From Sphingomonas abaci (GTDB lineage Bacteria; Pseudomonadota; Alphaproteobacteria; Sphingomonadales; Sphingomonadaceae), in the NCBI RefSeq assembly GCF_014199625.1, contig NZ_JACHNY010000003.1:427041-491040 (forward strand): a stretch of 64,000 nt of DNA, written 5' to 3'. Under the pieces are notes generated by a model. The model made no database searches, was not told the origin of the DNA, and was given only the letters and a program-made list of their open reading frames with translations. Positions 37,481 through 46,956 of the stretch are shown piece after piece. Numbering within the stretch: position 1 is the stretch's first letter; each line of letters starts with the position of its first letter. The translations under genes were made by a program, and so were the position numbers.

Positions 37481-38356
37481 GTGGGCAAAGCAAGGACCCC
37501 CGCCGACCTGACCATCACCCCGCGCGACGTGCGCTTCGGGCGCGGGCAGCGACTGGGGCGCTATTGGCTGAACGACGATCCGATCGCGACCGCCTTCTAC
37601 AACGCACTGTCGGTCACCTTCCCCAAGGGCGAAGCCTATTTCTGCGAGAGCGTGAAGGCGTTCCGCGACGGTGCGCCGCCCAAGCTGGCGGCGGAGATCA
37701 ACGCCTTCGTGAAGCAGGAGGTGATCCACAGCCGCGAGCATGTCGCCTTCAACCGCCATGTGGTGAACCAGGGCTATGACGTGACGCTGCTCGAGCGCCA
37801 TGTCGACGAGGCGCTGGCGCTGACCAAGGGCCGGCCGCCGATCGCCAACCTGGCGGCGACCATGGCCCTGGAGCATTTCACCGCGATGCTGGCGCACGAG
37901 CTGATCGCCAATCCCCGCCACCTGGCCGGCGGCGAATCCCAGGCGGCGGGACTGTGGCGCTGGCATGCGGCCGAGGAGATCGAGCACAAGGGCGTCGCCT
38001 ACGACACCTGGCTTCACGCCACGCGCGACTGGTCGCGGTGGACGCGCTGGAGGGTCAAGGCGATGGTGATGCTGATCACCACCTGGAAGTTTTTCCAGGG
38101 CCGGCGCAAGGGGATGCTGGAACTGCTGCGCCAGGACGGGATGACCGGTCCGCGCGTCTGGGCGAAGCTGGCCTGGTACGCCTTCGGCCGGCCCGGCATG
38201 GCACGCAAGGTGGCGGGGGTCTGGTTCAGCTATTTCCTGCCCGGCTTCCACCCTTGGCAGCATGACGATCGCCGCCTGATCGCGCTGGCCGAAAGCGACT
38301 ATGAGGACGCGCTGCTGCCCGAGGCGCGGTCGAAGCTGCACGCGGCGACCGGTTGA
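37481..38356 (+). CDS. metal-dependent hydrolase, PF10118 family
   Basis: A 291-residue protein starting with GTG after an ideal GGAGG. It has repeated Glu/His motifs fit to bind two metals: KQEVIHSREH, ALEHFTAMLAHE and AAEEIEHKGVAYD, spaced as in PF10118 (annotated as predicted metal-dependent hydrolases, with a ferritin-like arrangement). Hydrophobic stretches in the C-terminal third (VMLITTWKFF, FSYFLPGF) suggest membrane association. The substrate is unknown. It is divergent from a TetR gene, which suggests induction by a hydrophobic ligand. Confidence 0.88.
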   Translation: MGKARTPADLTITPRDVRFGRGQRLGRYWLNDDPIATAFYNALSVTFPKGEAYFCESVKAFRDGAPPKLAAEINAFVKQEVIHSREHVAFNRHVVNQGYDVTLLERHVDEALALTKGRPPIANLAATMALEHFTAMLAHELIANPRHLAGGESQAAGLWRWHAAEEIEHKGVAYDTWLHATRDWSRWTRWRVKAMVMLITTWKFFQGRRKGMLELLRQDGMTGPRVWAKLAWYAFGRPGMARKVAGVWFSYFLPGFHPWQHDDRRLIALAESDYEDALLPEARSKLHAATG

Positions 38357-38365
38357 GGCGCGGCA

Positions 38366-39682
38366 TCAGCGGATCGCAAAGCTCTTGCTCAGGCCATGGT
38401 AGAGCTTCTCGCGGCAGACGAACTGGCTGGCCCAGTCGGCGATGAAGGCGGTGGCGAACATCGGCAGCATCAGGCCCCGGCTGACCGTCGTCTCCGACAG
38501 GATGATCACGGCGGTCAGCGGCGCGCGCACCACGCCGGCGAAATAGCCGACCATCCCCAGGATGACGATCGCCGAGGACGGCGAGGCGGGGAACATCCAG
38601 CGCAAGAGATTGCCGATGCCCGCCCCCACCGCCAGCGAGGGGGCGAAGATGCCGCCGGGCAGGCCCGCCACGGCGGTCGCCAGCGTCGCCAGGAACTTGG
38701 CCGGGCCGAACCACAAGGGCGCGTCGACGCCGACGATCATCGCCCGCGCCGCACCGTAGCCGGTGCCCCAGGTCAGCCCCGTCGCGCAGCCGGTCGCCCC
38801 GACGACCAGTCCGCAGATCGCGGCGAAGACGACCGGCTGGGCCTTCGACCAGGCGGTCAGGCGATTGCCACCCGTCGCCAGCATCAGCGTCAGCCGTGAG
38901 AAGAGGCCGCCGGCCAGGCCGCCGATGATGCCCGCGAACGGCACGACGATCATGGCGGCGGCGAGCGGCATGTGCGCGCCGATCAGCCCGAAATAGATAT
39001 AATCGCCCTGCAGCGACTGGGCGACCATGCCGGCGATGACGATCGCGGTGATCACCAGCAGCGTTACGCGCTGCTCATAGGCGGAGGCGAGTTCCTCGAT
39101 CGCGAAGAGCAACCCGGCAAGCGGCGTGTTGAACGCCGCCGCCACGCCCGCCGCGCCGCCCGCGATCAGCACCGCGCCGCGCAGCGGCACGCGCAGCAAC
39201 CGGTGGCTGAGGCCCATCACGGCGGCGGCGATCTGCACGGTCGGCCCCTCGCGCCCGACCGACGCGCCGCCCAGCACGGCGATCAGCGTCAGCATCGCCT
39301 TGCCCGCGACGGTCGGGATCGACACCAGCGAACGGGTCGCGCGCTCCGGATCGCCCTGCGCGGCGATGACCTGCGGAATACCCGATCCGCGCGCCAGGGG
39401 CACGTAGCGGCGGGTCACCCAGACCAGCCCGGCGAAGATCAGCGGCGTGGTGACCAGCGGCGCATAGGGGTATCGACGGGCGAAATGGTTGAACACTTCC
39501 GCCGCCGCGTCCGAGGACTTGGCGAACAGTGTCGCCGCCAGTCCGATCGCCACCGCTCCCATCAGGATGGCGAGCCGCGTGCGGAATCGGACCGAGCGCG
39601 GGCCTCGCGCGCGCAGCAGCGCACGATAGCGCGCGACCGTCCAGCGACGCGATCCCGTCTCGGGCATATCCGGTTCCACCAT
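38366..39682 (-). CDS. ClC-type chloride channel/antiporter
   Basis: A 438-residue ClC protein with the three chloride-site signatures in order: GSGIPQV, GREGPTV (with the gating glutamate) and GGIFAPSLAVG. About 16-18 helical segments fit the double-barrelled fold. No CBS domains are present. The gating Glu is kept, but the internal proton Glu cannot be assigned by eye, so channel versus H+/Cl- exchange is open. ATGs at 39682 and 39667 are both possible. It converges with the hydrolase gene, 9 nt apart. Confidence 0.92.
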   Translation of the reverse strand: MVEPDMPETGSRRWTVARYRALLRARGPRSVRFRTRLAILMGAVAIGLAATLFAKSSDAAAEVFNHFARRYPYAPLVTTPLIFAGLVWVTRRYVPLARGSGIPQVIAAQGDPERATRSLVSIPTVAGKAMLTLIAVLGGASVGREGPTVQIAAAVMGLSHRLLRVPLRGAVLIAGGAAGVAAAFNTPLAGLLFAIEELASAYEQRVTLLVITAIVIAGMVAQSLQGDYIYFGLIGAHMPLAAAMIVVPFAGIIGGLAGGLFSRLTLMLATGGNRLTAWSKAQPVVFAAICGLVVGATGCATGLTWGTGYGAARAMIVGVDAPLWFGPAKFLATLATAVAGLPGGIFAPSLAVGAGIGNLLRWMFPASPSSAIVILGMVGYFAGVVRAPLTAVIILSETTVSRGLMLPMFATAFIADWASQFVCREKLYHGLSKSFAIR

Positions 39683-39741
39683 GGGGCCGACTAACCGCCC
39701 CGCGCCGAAAATTCCAGCGCGGGGGAAGAAAGGCAGGGGCG

Positions 39742-40287
39742 TCAGGCGGCGATCGGCAGGGGCGTTCGGTCGTCGTCGGCGAGATCGAGCGCATAGCCGA
39801 CCGCGGGGGCCGACGCGGCGCGGGCCGCGGAGCGCCGCGGCATCGTGTCGCCGGTCGGGCGGAAACCGAGCTTGCGCAGCACCTTGCCCGATGCCGGATT
39901 GTCGACGAAGTGCCAAGCGTTCAGCCGCCGGAGCGGCAGGGCGTGGCGCGCCATCGCGACCACCGCACGGCCCGCCTCGGTCGCATAGCCGCGTCCCCAG
40001 GCGTCCGGCGTCAGCCAATAGCCGAGGTTCGGGCCGTCCGCCTCGTGCGCGATGGCGATTGCGCCGACCAGTTCCGGCTCGGACCCGTGATGGGCCAGGA
40101 TGACGAAGCGCGGCTCCTCCGCCCCGCGCGGCTGCGCGATCCAGGCGGCGGCGTCCGATTCGCCATAGGGGTGCGGCACCCGGCTGAGCATCCGGGCCGC
40201 CGCGTCCTGCCCGATCGCCGCCGCCAGCGTGCCGGCATCCTCGGGCCAGGCGGGCCTCAGCGTCAATCTCTCCGTTCGCGCGAACAT
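39742..40287 (-). CDS. GNAT family N-acetyltransferase (RimJ/RimL type)
   Basis: A 181-residue acetyltransferase starting MFARTERLTLRPAWPEDAGTL. It has LGYWLTPDAWGRGYATEAGRAVV, the acetyl-CoA binding motif A of the RimJ/RimL subgroup, and NPASGKVLRKLGF near the C-terminus. Such enzymes acetylate protein N-termini or small amines; the substrate is unknown. GGAG directly precedes the ATG. A strong terminator separates it from rpmA upstream. Confidence 0.88.
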   Translation of the reverse strand: MFARTERLTLRPAWPEDAGTLAAAIGQDAAARMLSRVPHPYGESDAAAWIAQPRGAEEPRFVILAHHGSEPELVGAIAIAHEADGPNLGYWLTPDAWGRGYATEAGRAVVAMARHALPLRRLNAWHFVDNPASGKVLRKLGFRPTGDTMPRRSAARAASAPAVGYALDLADDDRTPLPIAA

Positions 40288-40370
40288 CTCCGTCTCTCCC
40301 AGTCGCGTCGCCCGGGCCCCTGCCACGCCGGAATGACGGGACGGAGACATGGGCGGTGGAGGGAGCACGA

Positions 40371-40405
40371 AAAAAGGGAGGCCGGGGTGACCCGCCTCCC
40401 TTTTT
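40371..40405. terminator. bidirectional intrinsic terminator
   Basis: AAAAAGGGAGGC (40371-40382) and GCCTCCCTTTTT (40394-40405) are perfectly complementary, with a short inner stem in the 11-nt loop. Read on the minus strand it ends the rplU-rpmA transcript about 60 nt after the rpmA stop. Confidence 0.92.
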
Positions 40406-40466
40406 GTTCGGTTCCGGTGCCGGAACTCGGGTCACCCTGGTGGGCGACCCGGTTGGTCACCCGATG

Positions 40467-40736
40467 TTATTCAGCCGCCTCGGCCATAATCTCGACCGAG
40501 CAGAAGCTGCGGCCGAGTTTGCCCTTGGCAAACGCCACGCGACCATCGACGAGCGCGAACAGGGTATGGTCCTTGCCGATACCGACATTCGCACCCGGAT
40601 AGAACTTGGTCCCGCGCTGACGCACGAGGATGTTGCCGGCGATGCACTCCTGGCCGCCGAACTTCTTCACGCCAAGACGACGGCCGGCCGAATCACGACC
40701 GTTGCGCGACGAACCGCCTGCTTTCTTATGTGCCAT
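40467..40736 (-). CDS. rpmA: 50S ribosomal protein L27
   Basis: An 89-residue ribosomal protein near the peptidyl-transferase centre. It begins [20 protein letters not shown] and has [24 protein letters not shown]. The length is normal, with no N-terminal extension. It is 25 nt downstream of rplU and ends at a strong terminator. Confidence 0.98.
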   Translation of the reverse strand: MAHKKAGGSSRNGRDSAGRRLGVKKFGGQECIAGNILVRQRGTKFYPGANVGIGKDHTLFALVDGRVAFAKGKLGRSFCSVEIMAEAAE

Positions 40737-40761
40737 TGCGATCTACTCCTGTGCGCGTCGC

Positions 40762-41058
40762 TTAGCCAACCGACACGATCTTGAGGATCGTGTGGTTCTG
40801 GCGGTGACCGTTGCGACGGCGATAATTGTGGCGGCGGCGCTTCTTGAAGACGATGACCTTCTCGGCCTTCGCCTGCGCCACGATTTCCGCGGCGACGGTC
40901 AGACCGTCCACCGACTTCAGATCCGATCCCTCACCGGCGAGAAGCACATCGCCCAGCGTCACGGACGAACCGGCCTCGCCATCGATCTTCTCGACGACGA
41001 TCTTGTCTCCGGCGGCGACGCGATACTGCTTGCCGCCCGTGCGCACGACTGCGAACAT
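40762..41058 (-). CDS. rplU: 50S ribosomal protein L21
   Basis: A 98-residue protein that binds 23S rRNA. It starts [14 protein letters not shown] and contains [17 protein letters not shown]. The ATG at 41058 has GAGGG upstream; earlier in-frame ATGs at 41070 and 41067 are less likely. It leads the rplU-rpmA operon, with a promoter at 41122-41150. Confidence 0.98.
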   Translation of the reverse strand: MFAVVRTGGKQYRVAAGDKIVVEKIDGEAGSSVTLGDVLLAGEGSDLKSVDGLTVAAEIVAQAKAEKVIVFKKRRRHNYRRRNGHRQNHTILKIVSVG

Positions 41059-41121
41059 GGCCCTCATCACTTTCCAAATGCGTAGCCTCGCCCGGACCGA
41101 TGCCCGACGAGGAAGAGGGGC

Positions 41122-41150
41122 CAGCTAGGCAAAGACCCCGCTATTGTCAA
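41122..41150 (-). promoter_or_regulatory. sigma-70 type promoter of rplU-rpmA
   Basis: On the minus strand TTGACA (41150-41145), 17 bases, TAGCTG (41127-41122). The -35 is perfect and the -10 weak. It leaves a leader of about 57 nt before rplU. Confidence 0.5.
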
Positions 41151-41193
41151 CCGGGATTCACCCGAAAACGACTCCCGTAGGAGGCACCCGGCC

Positions 41194-41571
41194 TCAGTGG
41201 CGATGCTCGCGGCGCAGGTGGTAGCGGCCGTCGGCATAGCCGTTGAACAGGCCGGCGATGGCGGGATGGTCGACCGGTTCGTCGCTGTCGTCCGCCATCA
41301 GGTTCTGCTGGCTGACATAGGCGACATAGCTCTGCTCCATATTCTCGGCGAGCAGATGGTAGAAGGGCTGGTCGCGATCCGGGCGTATCCCCTCGGGGAT
41401 CGAATCATACCATTCGTCGGTGTTGGAGAAGACCGGGTCGACATCGAACACCACGCCCCGGAAATCGAACATGCGATGGCGCACGACATCGCCGATCGCG
41501 AAGCGCGCATGGGCGATCGCGGGCGCGGCCGGCAGGTCGGCGGAGGCGGGAAGACGGTCTGTTTGACGCAT
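41194..41571 (-). CDS. hspQ: heat shock protein HspQ
   Basis: A 125-residue protein with the HspQ domain: ARFAIGDVVRHRMFDFRGVVFDVDPVFSNTDEWY and QPFYHLLAENMEQSYVAYVSQQNL. HspQ binds hemimethylated DNA in enterobacteria and acts as a specificity factor for the Lon protease. The first 20 residues are a flexible extension. The ATG at 41571 is chosen; the longer frame runs antisense to tRNA-Ser. Confidence 0.92.
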   Translation of the reverse strand: MRQTDRLPASADLPAAPAIAHARFAIGDVVRHRMFDFRGVVFDVDPVFSNTDEWYDSIPEGIRPDRDQPFYHLLAENMEQSYVAYVSQQNLMADDSDEPVDHPAIAGLFNGYADGRYHLRREHRH

Positions 41572-41696
41572 GCCGCCCAAGGTAATGCGAGAAAGCGTCG
41601 CCAACAAGCATTCTGGCGCTTGCAACGCCGGATCGCTTTCGCTAGAGGCCGCCGCCTGACCAGACGGTCCCTTCCTTCGGAGGGTGCCGGCACCGC

Positions 41697-41786
<90 letters not shown>

Positions 41787-41920
41787 TTTTTCCCTAGCGC
41801 CAGCCGCTGGGTGATCGCCGTGAAGCGGCGGGACATCAATCGTTCTGACATCATGGAGTCGGGCATCGACCTGCGCCATCGGCCGGGCGAATGGGGGCAA
41901 CCCGCCCGGCGGACGCTCGG

Positions 41921-43000
41921 TCACGATAGCGCGGCGGCCGTATCGATCGGGACAGCCCGGCAGAGACGGCACGCGTCGCGCAGGTCGGCGGCGAGTTCGT
42001 CGACCCGTTCGATCCGCGCGTCCCAGGCGAACATGAACCGCGCCCCCCCGCCGATGAAGGTGTAGAAGCGCCAGCCGCGGCGGCGCAGTTCGTCGAGAAC
42101 GGGGGCCGGGGCGGTCAGGAACACGCCATTGGCCTGGACCGGGAACAGCAGCCGGATTTCGGGCAGATCCGCCACCTGCGCGGCGAGCCGCTGGGCGCAG
42201 GCATTGCCGTGCCGGGCGTTGCGCAGCCACGCGCCGCTCTCCAGCAGGGCGACCCAGGGCGCCGACAGGAAGCGCATCTTGGAGGCGAGCTGCCCGGCCT
42301 GCTTGCAGCGATAGCCGAAATCCGCCGCCAGCGCCCGGTCGAAGAAGATCACCGCCTCGCCGACGGCCATGCCGTTCTTGGTGCCGCCGAAGCACAGCAC
42401 GTCGACACCGGCCTGCCAGCTGATTTCCGCCGGGGTGCAGTCCAACGTGGCGCAGGCATGGGCGAAGCGCGCCCCATCCATGTGCAGCCGGAGTCCCAGT
42501 TCGCGGCACAGGGCGGCGATCGCCGTCACTTCCGCGACGCTATAGACCTGGCCCGTCTCGGTCGGCTGGGTGATGGTCACCACCCGGGGCTTGGGAAAAT
42601 GGATGTCGGACCGGCTGGTCGCCAGCTCGCGGATCGCCTGGGGCGTCAGCTTGCCGTCGGGGGAGGGGGCGAGCAGCAGCTTGGAGCCGTTGGAGAAGAA
42701 TTCGGGCGCGCCGCATTCGTCGGTCTCGACATGCGCCGCCGAGGAACAGATCACGCTGTGATAGGACTGGCAGAGCGAGGCGAGCGCCAGTGAATTGGCA
42801 GCGGTGCCGTTGAAGACGAAGAAGACCTCGCAATCCTTGTCGAACAGGGTGCGGAAGCAGTCGGCGGCCTGCCCCGTCCAACTGTCCTCGCCATAAGCGG
42901 TGGCGGAGCCGCCATTGGCGGCGAGCATCGCGTCCCATGCTTCCGGGCACGCTCCGGCATAGTTGTCGCTGGCGAATTGTTGCGGTTGATAGCTCGTCAC
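41921..43000 (-). CDS. low-specificity L-threonine aldolase (PLP enzyme)
   Basis: Splits threonine to glycine and acetaldehyde. The 359-residue protein starts with GTG at 43000 (MTSYQPQQFASDNYAG). It has the family TAAN segment (FNGTAANSLAL), HMDGARFAHA in the cofactor region, and the PLP lysine in CFGGTKNGMAVGEA. The C-terminal GGGARFMFAWD is shared by the bacterial beta-eliminating lyase/threonine aldolase group. No strong ribosome binding site precedes the GTG. A 289-nt upstream region has hairpins. It stands alone downstream of tRNA-Ser. Confidence 0.93.
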   Translation of the reverse strand: MTSYQPQQFASDNYAGACPEAWDAMLAANGGSATAYGEDSWTGQAADCFRTLFDKDCEVFFVFNGTAANSLALASLCQSYHSVICSSAAHVETDECGAPEFFSNGSKLLLAPSPDGKLTPQAIRELATSRSDIHFPKPRVVTITQPTETGQVYSVAEVTAIAALCRELGLRLHMDGARFAHACATLDCTPAEISWQAGVDVLCFGGTKNGMAVGEAVIFFDRALAADFGYRCKQAGQLASKMRFLSAPWVALLESGAWLRNARHGNACAQRLAAQVADLPEIRLLFPVQANGVFLTAPAPVLDELRRRGWRFYTFIGGGARFMFAWDARIERVDELAADLRDACRLCRAVPIDTAAALS

Positions 43001-43289
43001 AGGCCGTTTCCGTAAGAGTTGACGGCATCCGGCATCGGAGGAACGGCGATGTGGCTGGAAACCCGCTGGTTGCCGGATCGGCCACATCCCCCTGTGGCCA
43101 GGGGTACCACCTTGCGCGGGCGCAGGTTGGTGCCGGACGTTCGGTCCGACTCTTGATGCTGGTTAGTCGGCTACCGGGTGAAAGTCGAAGCGTCAAGTCC
43201 GGCATACGGGCAAAATCGCCGCCAGGGTCGCACTGCGCCGGGCAAGCGGGTAAGGCCCGGCGTCATCGCCTGTCGGTGCGGAGTGTATC
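43001..43289. other. divergent leader region with hairpin
   Basis: No gene is seen between the divergent threonine aldolase and MscS genes. A perfect hairpin GGCCACA/TGTGGCC with a 5-nt loop lies at 43080-43098. On the minus strand TTGACG (43196-43191) lies 17 bases before a weak -10 (TAGCCG), which would give the aldolase a leader of about 160 nt. No known riboswitch or small RNA consensus was recognised. Confidence 0.35.
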
Positions 43290-45767
43290 GTGTCCTGCCT
43301 GTCCCCATCATTCGCGGCGTCTTCCGCGGCCCGCCATGTGTTCCGGCCGCTGGCGCTGTTCGCGGCAGTGCTGCTGACCGTCCTCGCCGCCAGCGGCGCG
43401 GTCGCGCAGGCCGATGATCCGGTGCGCGCGGCGGTGACGAAGCTGGCCCAGGCCTCGGCCGATGTCCGCGCGGTCGAGGCCGCGGCGGGGGATGCGCGCG
43501 GCCGTGAGGCGCGGGGCGACCTGATCGACCGGCTGGCGGCGGCGCGTGCGGTGGCGGCGGATACCGGCGCGACGCTCCAGGCGCAAATGGCGCTGGTCGA
43601 TGCCAAGATCGCCGAGGTCGGCCCGACCACGCCCGGCATCGTAGACGCGCCCGATATCGTCACGCAGCGCAAGCTGCTGGCGCAGCGCCGCGCGACGATC
43701 GACTCGGCGATCAAGCGCGGCAATCTGATGTCGGTCGAGGCGCAGCAGCTCGCCGACAGCATCACCGCCGCCCAGGCCGCTGAACTCGGGCGCAACTGGG
43801 CGAAGCGCAACGCATCGCCGCTGACCCCGACCTTCTGGACCGACCTCGCCCAGGCGTTGCCGCAGGATATGGCGCGGGCGAGCCGCTATGCCGGGCGGGT
43901 GATGCGCGACATCGGGGCGGGGGCGCGGGGCGGCCGGGCCTGGCTGGCGGTGCTGGGGCTGGTCGTGGCGGTGGCGCTGGCCTGGCCGGCGCGGCTCGCG
44001 CTGCGCGATGCGGGGCGTCGCTATGCGATCGGCTCCGCGCCCGGACACCGGGTCCGCCGGTCGAGCTATGCGATGTGGCGCGTGGTCACGGGCACCGCGC
44101 TGCCGACGCTGGCGGCGGTGATGCTGGTGCAGGGCCTGCGCTGGTCGGGGCTGGCGGGCGAAACGGCCGAGCCGGTGCTGTCGATCTTCGTCTTCGCGGT
44201 CGGCATGGGCAATTTCGTCGGCGCGCTGGCGGCGGCGCTGCTGATGCGCAGCCAGGGATCATGGCGGCTGCTGCCGATTGGCGACCGGGTCGCGGTGGCG
44301 CTGCTGCCTTGGGCCTGGGTGCTGGCGGTCCTCACTGCGATCGATATCCTGCTGCCCGCCGTCAACGAGCTGCTGCATGTCGGCGGCGCGCTGGACGCGG
44401 CGGTGAATGCGGGCCTGGCGGCGATCCGGCTGGCCGTGATCGGCGGCATCCTGCTGACGCTCGGCCGGCTGCGCGCTCATGCCGACGAAGCCGCCGATGC
44501 CGCCGCCGCGCAGGCGCCGGCAACCGACAGCCCCGCCAGCGTCGGAGCGGGGCGCGCCTGGGTCGGCGGGGTCACGCTGGTGGCCTGGCTGGTGACGCTG
44601 GCCGGCACCGCCGCGCTGTTGATCGGCTACACCAATTTCAGCCTGTTCCTGACCCGGATCGCGATCGAATGGCTGGCGATCGTCGTCGCCACCTTCTACC
44701 TGCTGCTGGTCTTCGTCGACGATGTGGTGACCACCGTCTTCGCCGCCGGCAGCCGCACCGGGCAGCTGCTGGCGCGCGGCATCGGCATCCGGGCGAGCGC
44801 GATCGACCAGTTCGGCGTGCTGCTGTCGGGCGCGCTGCGGCTGGGCCTGGCGATCGTCGCGGTGGTGATGCTGCTCACCCCGTTCGGGTCGGACGTGGGC
44901 TCGACCTTCGACCGCTTCGCGACGGTCGCCAACGGCATCACCATCGGCGATGTCAGCATTTCGCCCTGGGCGATCATCCGCGCCGCGATCGTGCTGTGCG
45001 TCGGGCTGGCGCTGGCGCGATTGTTCATGCGCTGGCTGAACGAGCGCTACCTGCCGACCACCGAGCTGGACCTGAGCGCGCGCAACTCCTTCGCGATGGT
45101 CGCGCGCTATCTGACGATCATCCTGGCGGTGTTGTGGGGGCTGGCGTCGCTCGGCATCGGCATGGAGCGGATCGCGCTGCTGCTCTCCGCCCTGTCGGTC
45201 GGCATCGGCTTCGGCCTGCAGGCGATCACCCAGAATTTCGTGTCGGGCCTGATCCTGCTGGCGGAACGGCCGGTCAAGATCGGCGACCTGGTGCGGATCG
45301 GCGCCGACGAAGGCGATGTGAAGCGGATCAGCGTCCGCTCGACCGAGATCGAGCTGGGCGATCATTCGACGCTGATCGTGCCCAATTCCGAACTCATCAC
45401 CAAGTCGGTGCTCAACAAGACGCTGAACAATCCGCTGGGCCGCGTGCAGGTCCAATTCTCGGTGCCGCTCAACCTCGATCCGTCGCGCGTGCAGGCGATC
45501 GTGCTCGATGCCTTCGCCGCCGAGCCGACGGTGCTGGACGATCCGGAGCCCAAGGCGTTCGTCGACAGCATCGTCGACGGCCGCATCCTGTTCAACTGCT
45601 TCGCCCATACCGCCGGGCCGCGCGCCGCTTATGGCGCGCGCAGCGCCGTGCTGCTCGCGGTGCTGCAACGCTTTGCCGAGGAGGGGATCGACGTCGGCAC
45701 GGTGCCGCAGCCGCTCCAGCTGTTGCCGGCGGCGGCGCCCGGCGAGGGGCGGGACGTCAAAGCCTGA
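43290..45767 (+). CDS. large MscS-family mechanosensitive channel with DUF3772 N-terminal domain
   Basis: An 825-residue inner-membrane protein. A signal peptide (about residues 15-40, ending AVAQA) leads to a helical periplasmic domain of about 170 residues (DUF3772). About 11 membrane segments follow, the last being the pore-lining helix and beta domain: IALLLSALSVGIGFGLQAITQNFVSG, LLAERPVKIGDLV and STLIVPNSELI. Such long members resemble MscK/YbdG and release solutes under osmotic downshock. The start is GTG at 43290. The last 11 nt overlap the convergent oxidoreductase gene. Confidence 0.92.
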   Translation: MSCLSPSFAASSAARHVFRPLALFAAVLLTVLAASGAVAQADDPVRAAVTKLAQASADVRAVEAAAGDARGREARGDLIDRLAAARAVAADTGATLQAQMALVDAKIAEVGPTTPGIVDAPDIVTQRKLLAQRRATIDSAIKRGNLMSVEAQQLADSITAAQAAELGRNWAKRNASPLTPTFWTDLAQALPQDMARASRYAGRVMRDIGAGARGGRAWLAVLGLVVAVALAWPARLALRDAGRRYAIGSAPGHRVRRSSYAMWRVVTGTALPTLAAVMLVQGLRWSGLAGETAEPVLSIFVFAVGMGNFVGALAAALLMRSQGSWRLLPIGDRVAVALLPWAWVLAVLTAIDILLPAVNELLHVGGALDAAVNAGLAAIRLAVIGGILLTLGRLRAHADEAADAAAAQAPATDSPASVGAGRAWVGGVTLVAWLVTLAGTAALLIGYTNFSLFLTRIAIEWLAIVVATFYLLLVFVDDVVTTVFAAGSRTGQLLARGIGIRASAIDQFGVLLSGALRLGLAIVAVVMLLTPFGSDVGSTFDRFATVANGITIGDVSISPWAIIRAAIVLCVGLALARLFMRWLNERYLPTTELDLSARNSFAMVARYLTIILAVLWGLASLGIGMERIALLLSALSVGIGFGLQAITQNFVSGLILLAERPVKIGDLVRIGADEGDVKRISVRSTEIELGDHSTLIVPNSELITKSVLNKTLNNPLGRVQVQFSVPLNLDPSRVQAIVLDAFAAEPTVLDDPEPKAFVDSIVDGRILFNCFAHTAGPRAAYGARSAVLLAVLQRFAEEGIDVGTVPQPLQLLPAAAPGEGRDVKA

Positions 45768-46794
45768 CCGTCCGCCCCTCCCGTGCGCTGGCGCGGGCGG
45801 CATCGATCAGGCGCAGGCCTGCCAGCGCGTCATCGGCGGCGACCGGCGGCGGCGCGCCGTCGCGGATCGCGGCGGCCATGCCGGCATAATAGAGCCGCCA
45901 GTCGCCGCGCTCGCTCGGCACCGTGCGGCGATGACCGTCCGCCAGGGTCAGCACGCCATCGAGGCTTGGCTCCTGCACGCCGAAGCCGGGATCGTCGATC
46001 CGCCCGCCCGCGCGCAGCACCGCCTCCTGCGGATCGAGCCCGTGGATGGCGAAATGGCCATGCGTGCCGTGCAGCGCGAAGCGCGGGCGGGGGGCCAGCG
46101 TCAGCGTCGAGGCGGCGAGCGTGACCCGGCGCACGCCATAATGGAAGGTGAGTGTGAAAGCGTCGTCGACCTGCGCGTCCGGCCGCTGCGCGACCACATC
46201 CGCGCACACCCGCTCTGGCAGGCCGAACAGCACCAGCGCCTGGTCGACCAGATGCGGGCCGAGATCGGCGAGCAGGCCGCTTGCGACACCCGGTTCCTCG
46301 CGCCAGCCCTGCTTGATCGCGGGCCGGAACCGGTCCCAATGCATCTCGCAGCGGACCACGTCGCCCAGGGCGCCGCCCTGGACCAACGCGCTCACCGTCC
46401 GGAAGTCGCTGTCCCAGCGGCGATTGTGGAAGACGCTGAGCACCCGGCCGGCCGCTTCCGCCGCCGCGATCAGGGCCGGGCCGTCGGCGGCATCGGCGAC
46501 GAACGGCTTGTCGATCACGACATGCTTGCCCGCCGCCAGCGCGGACCGGGCGAGGGTCGCGTGGCTGGTGTTGGGGGTCGCGATCACCACCAGCGCGATG
46601 GCGGGGTCGGCGATCAGCGCGGCCGGATCGGCGAAGATCCGCGCGTCCGGCCAGGCGGCGGCGACCGTCTCCGGCCTGGAACTGGCGATCCCGGCGAGGC
46701 GCAGCCCCGGCGTCGCGGCGATCAGCGGCGCGTGAAAGGCGCTGCCCGCCAGGCCGAAGCCGATCAGGCCGGTGGCGATCGGGATCTGGGTCAT
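45757..46794 (-). CDS. Gfo/Idh/MocA family oxidoreductase
   Basis: A 345-residue NAD(P)-dependent dehydrogenase, typically acting on sugars or inositols. The Rossmann motif is GLIGFGLAGSAFHAPLI (about residues 9-25), followed by VIATPNTSHATLA and the catalytic Lys in HVVIDKPFV. The C-terminal half has GGALGDVVRCEMHWDRFRP and GLLADLGPHLVDQAL, as in E. coli YdgJ-like members. The ATG at 46794 has AGGA upstream. The 3' end overlaps the MscS gene. Substrate unknown; galM and a GntR regulator nearby hint at sugar metabolism. Confidence 0.93.
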   Translation of the reverse strand: MTQIPIATGLIGFGLAGSAFHAPLIAATPGLRLAGIASSRPETVAAAWPDARIFADPAALIADPAIALVVIATPNTSHATLARSALAAGKHVVIDKPFVADAADGPALIAAAEAAGRVLSVFHNRRWDSDFRTVSALVQGGALGDVVRCEMHWDRFRPAIKQGWREEPGVASGLLADLGPHLVDQALVLFGLPERVCADVVAQRPDAQVDDAFTLTFHYGVRRVTLAASTLTLAPRPRFALHGTHGHFAIHGLDPQEAVLRAGGRIDDPGFGVQEPSLDGVLTLADGHRRTVPSERGDWRLYYAGMAAAIRDGAPPPVAADDALAGLRLIDAARASAREGRTVRL

Positions 46795-46956
46795 CGAAGG
46801 TCCTGATATGGGGGCACGATCGGATGGCTTCTGGCACATCTGGGCGTCGCCGCCCATCGCTCCGGCCGATTCGCGCTGACCGAGGTCAAGCGGAAGGGAT
46901 AGTCCAGGCCCGCCGCTTCGTTGTCTTCCGCATCCGCCCCGTTGAAAGCCCCGCCC

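Noticed and set aside
41582..41608. CTTG-N17-CATTAC as an RpoH promoter of hspQ (minus strand)
   Set aside because: The -35 fits the alphaproteobacterial heat-shock consensus, but the -10 matches poorly and ends only 10 nt before the ATG.
43020..43260. A 6S, SRP, RNase P or riboswitch RNA
   Set aside because: Hairpins are present, but none of the conserved core words of these RNAs was found.
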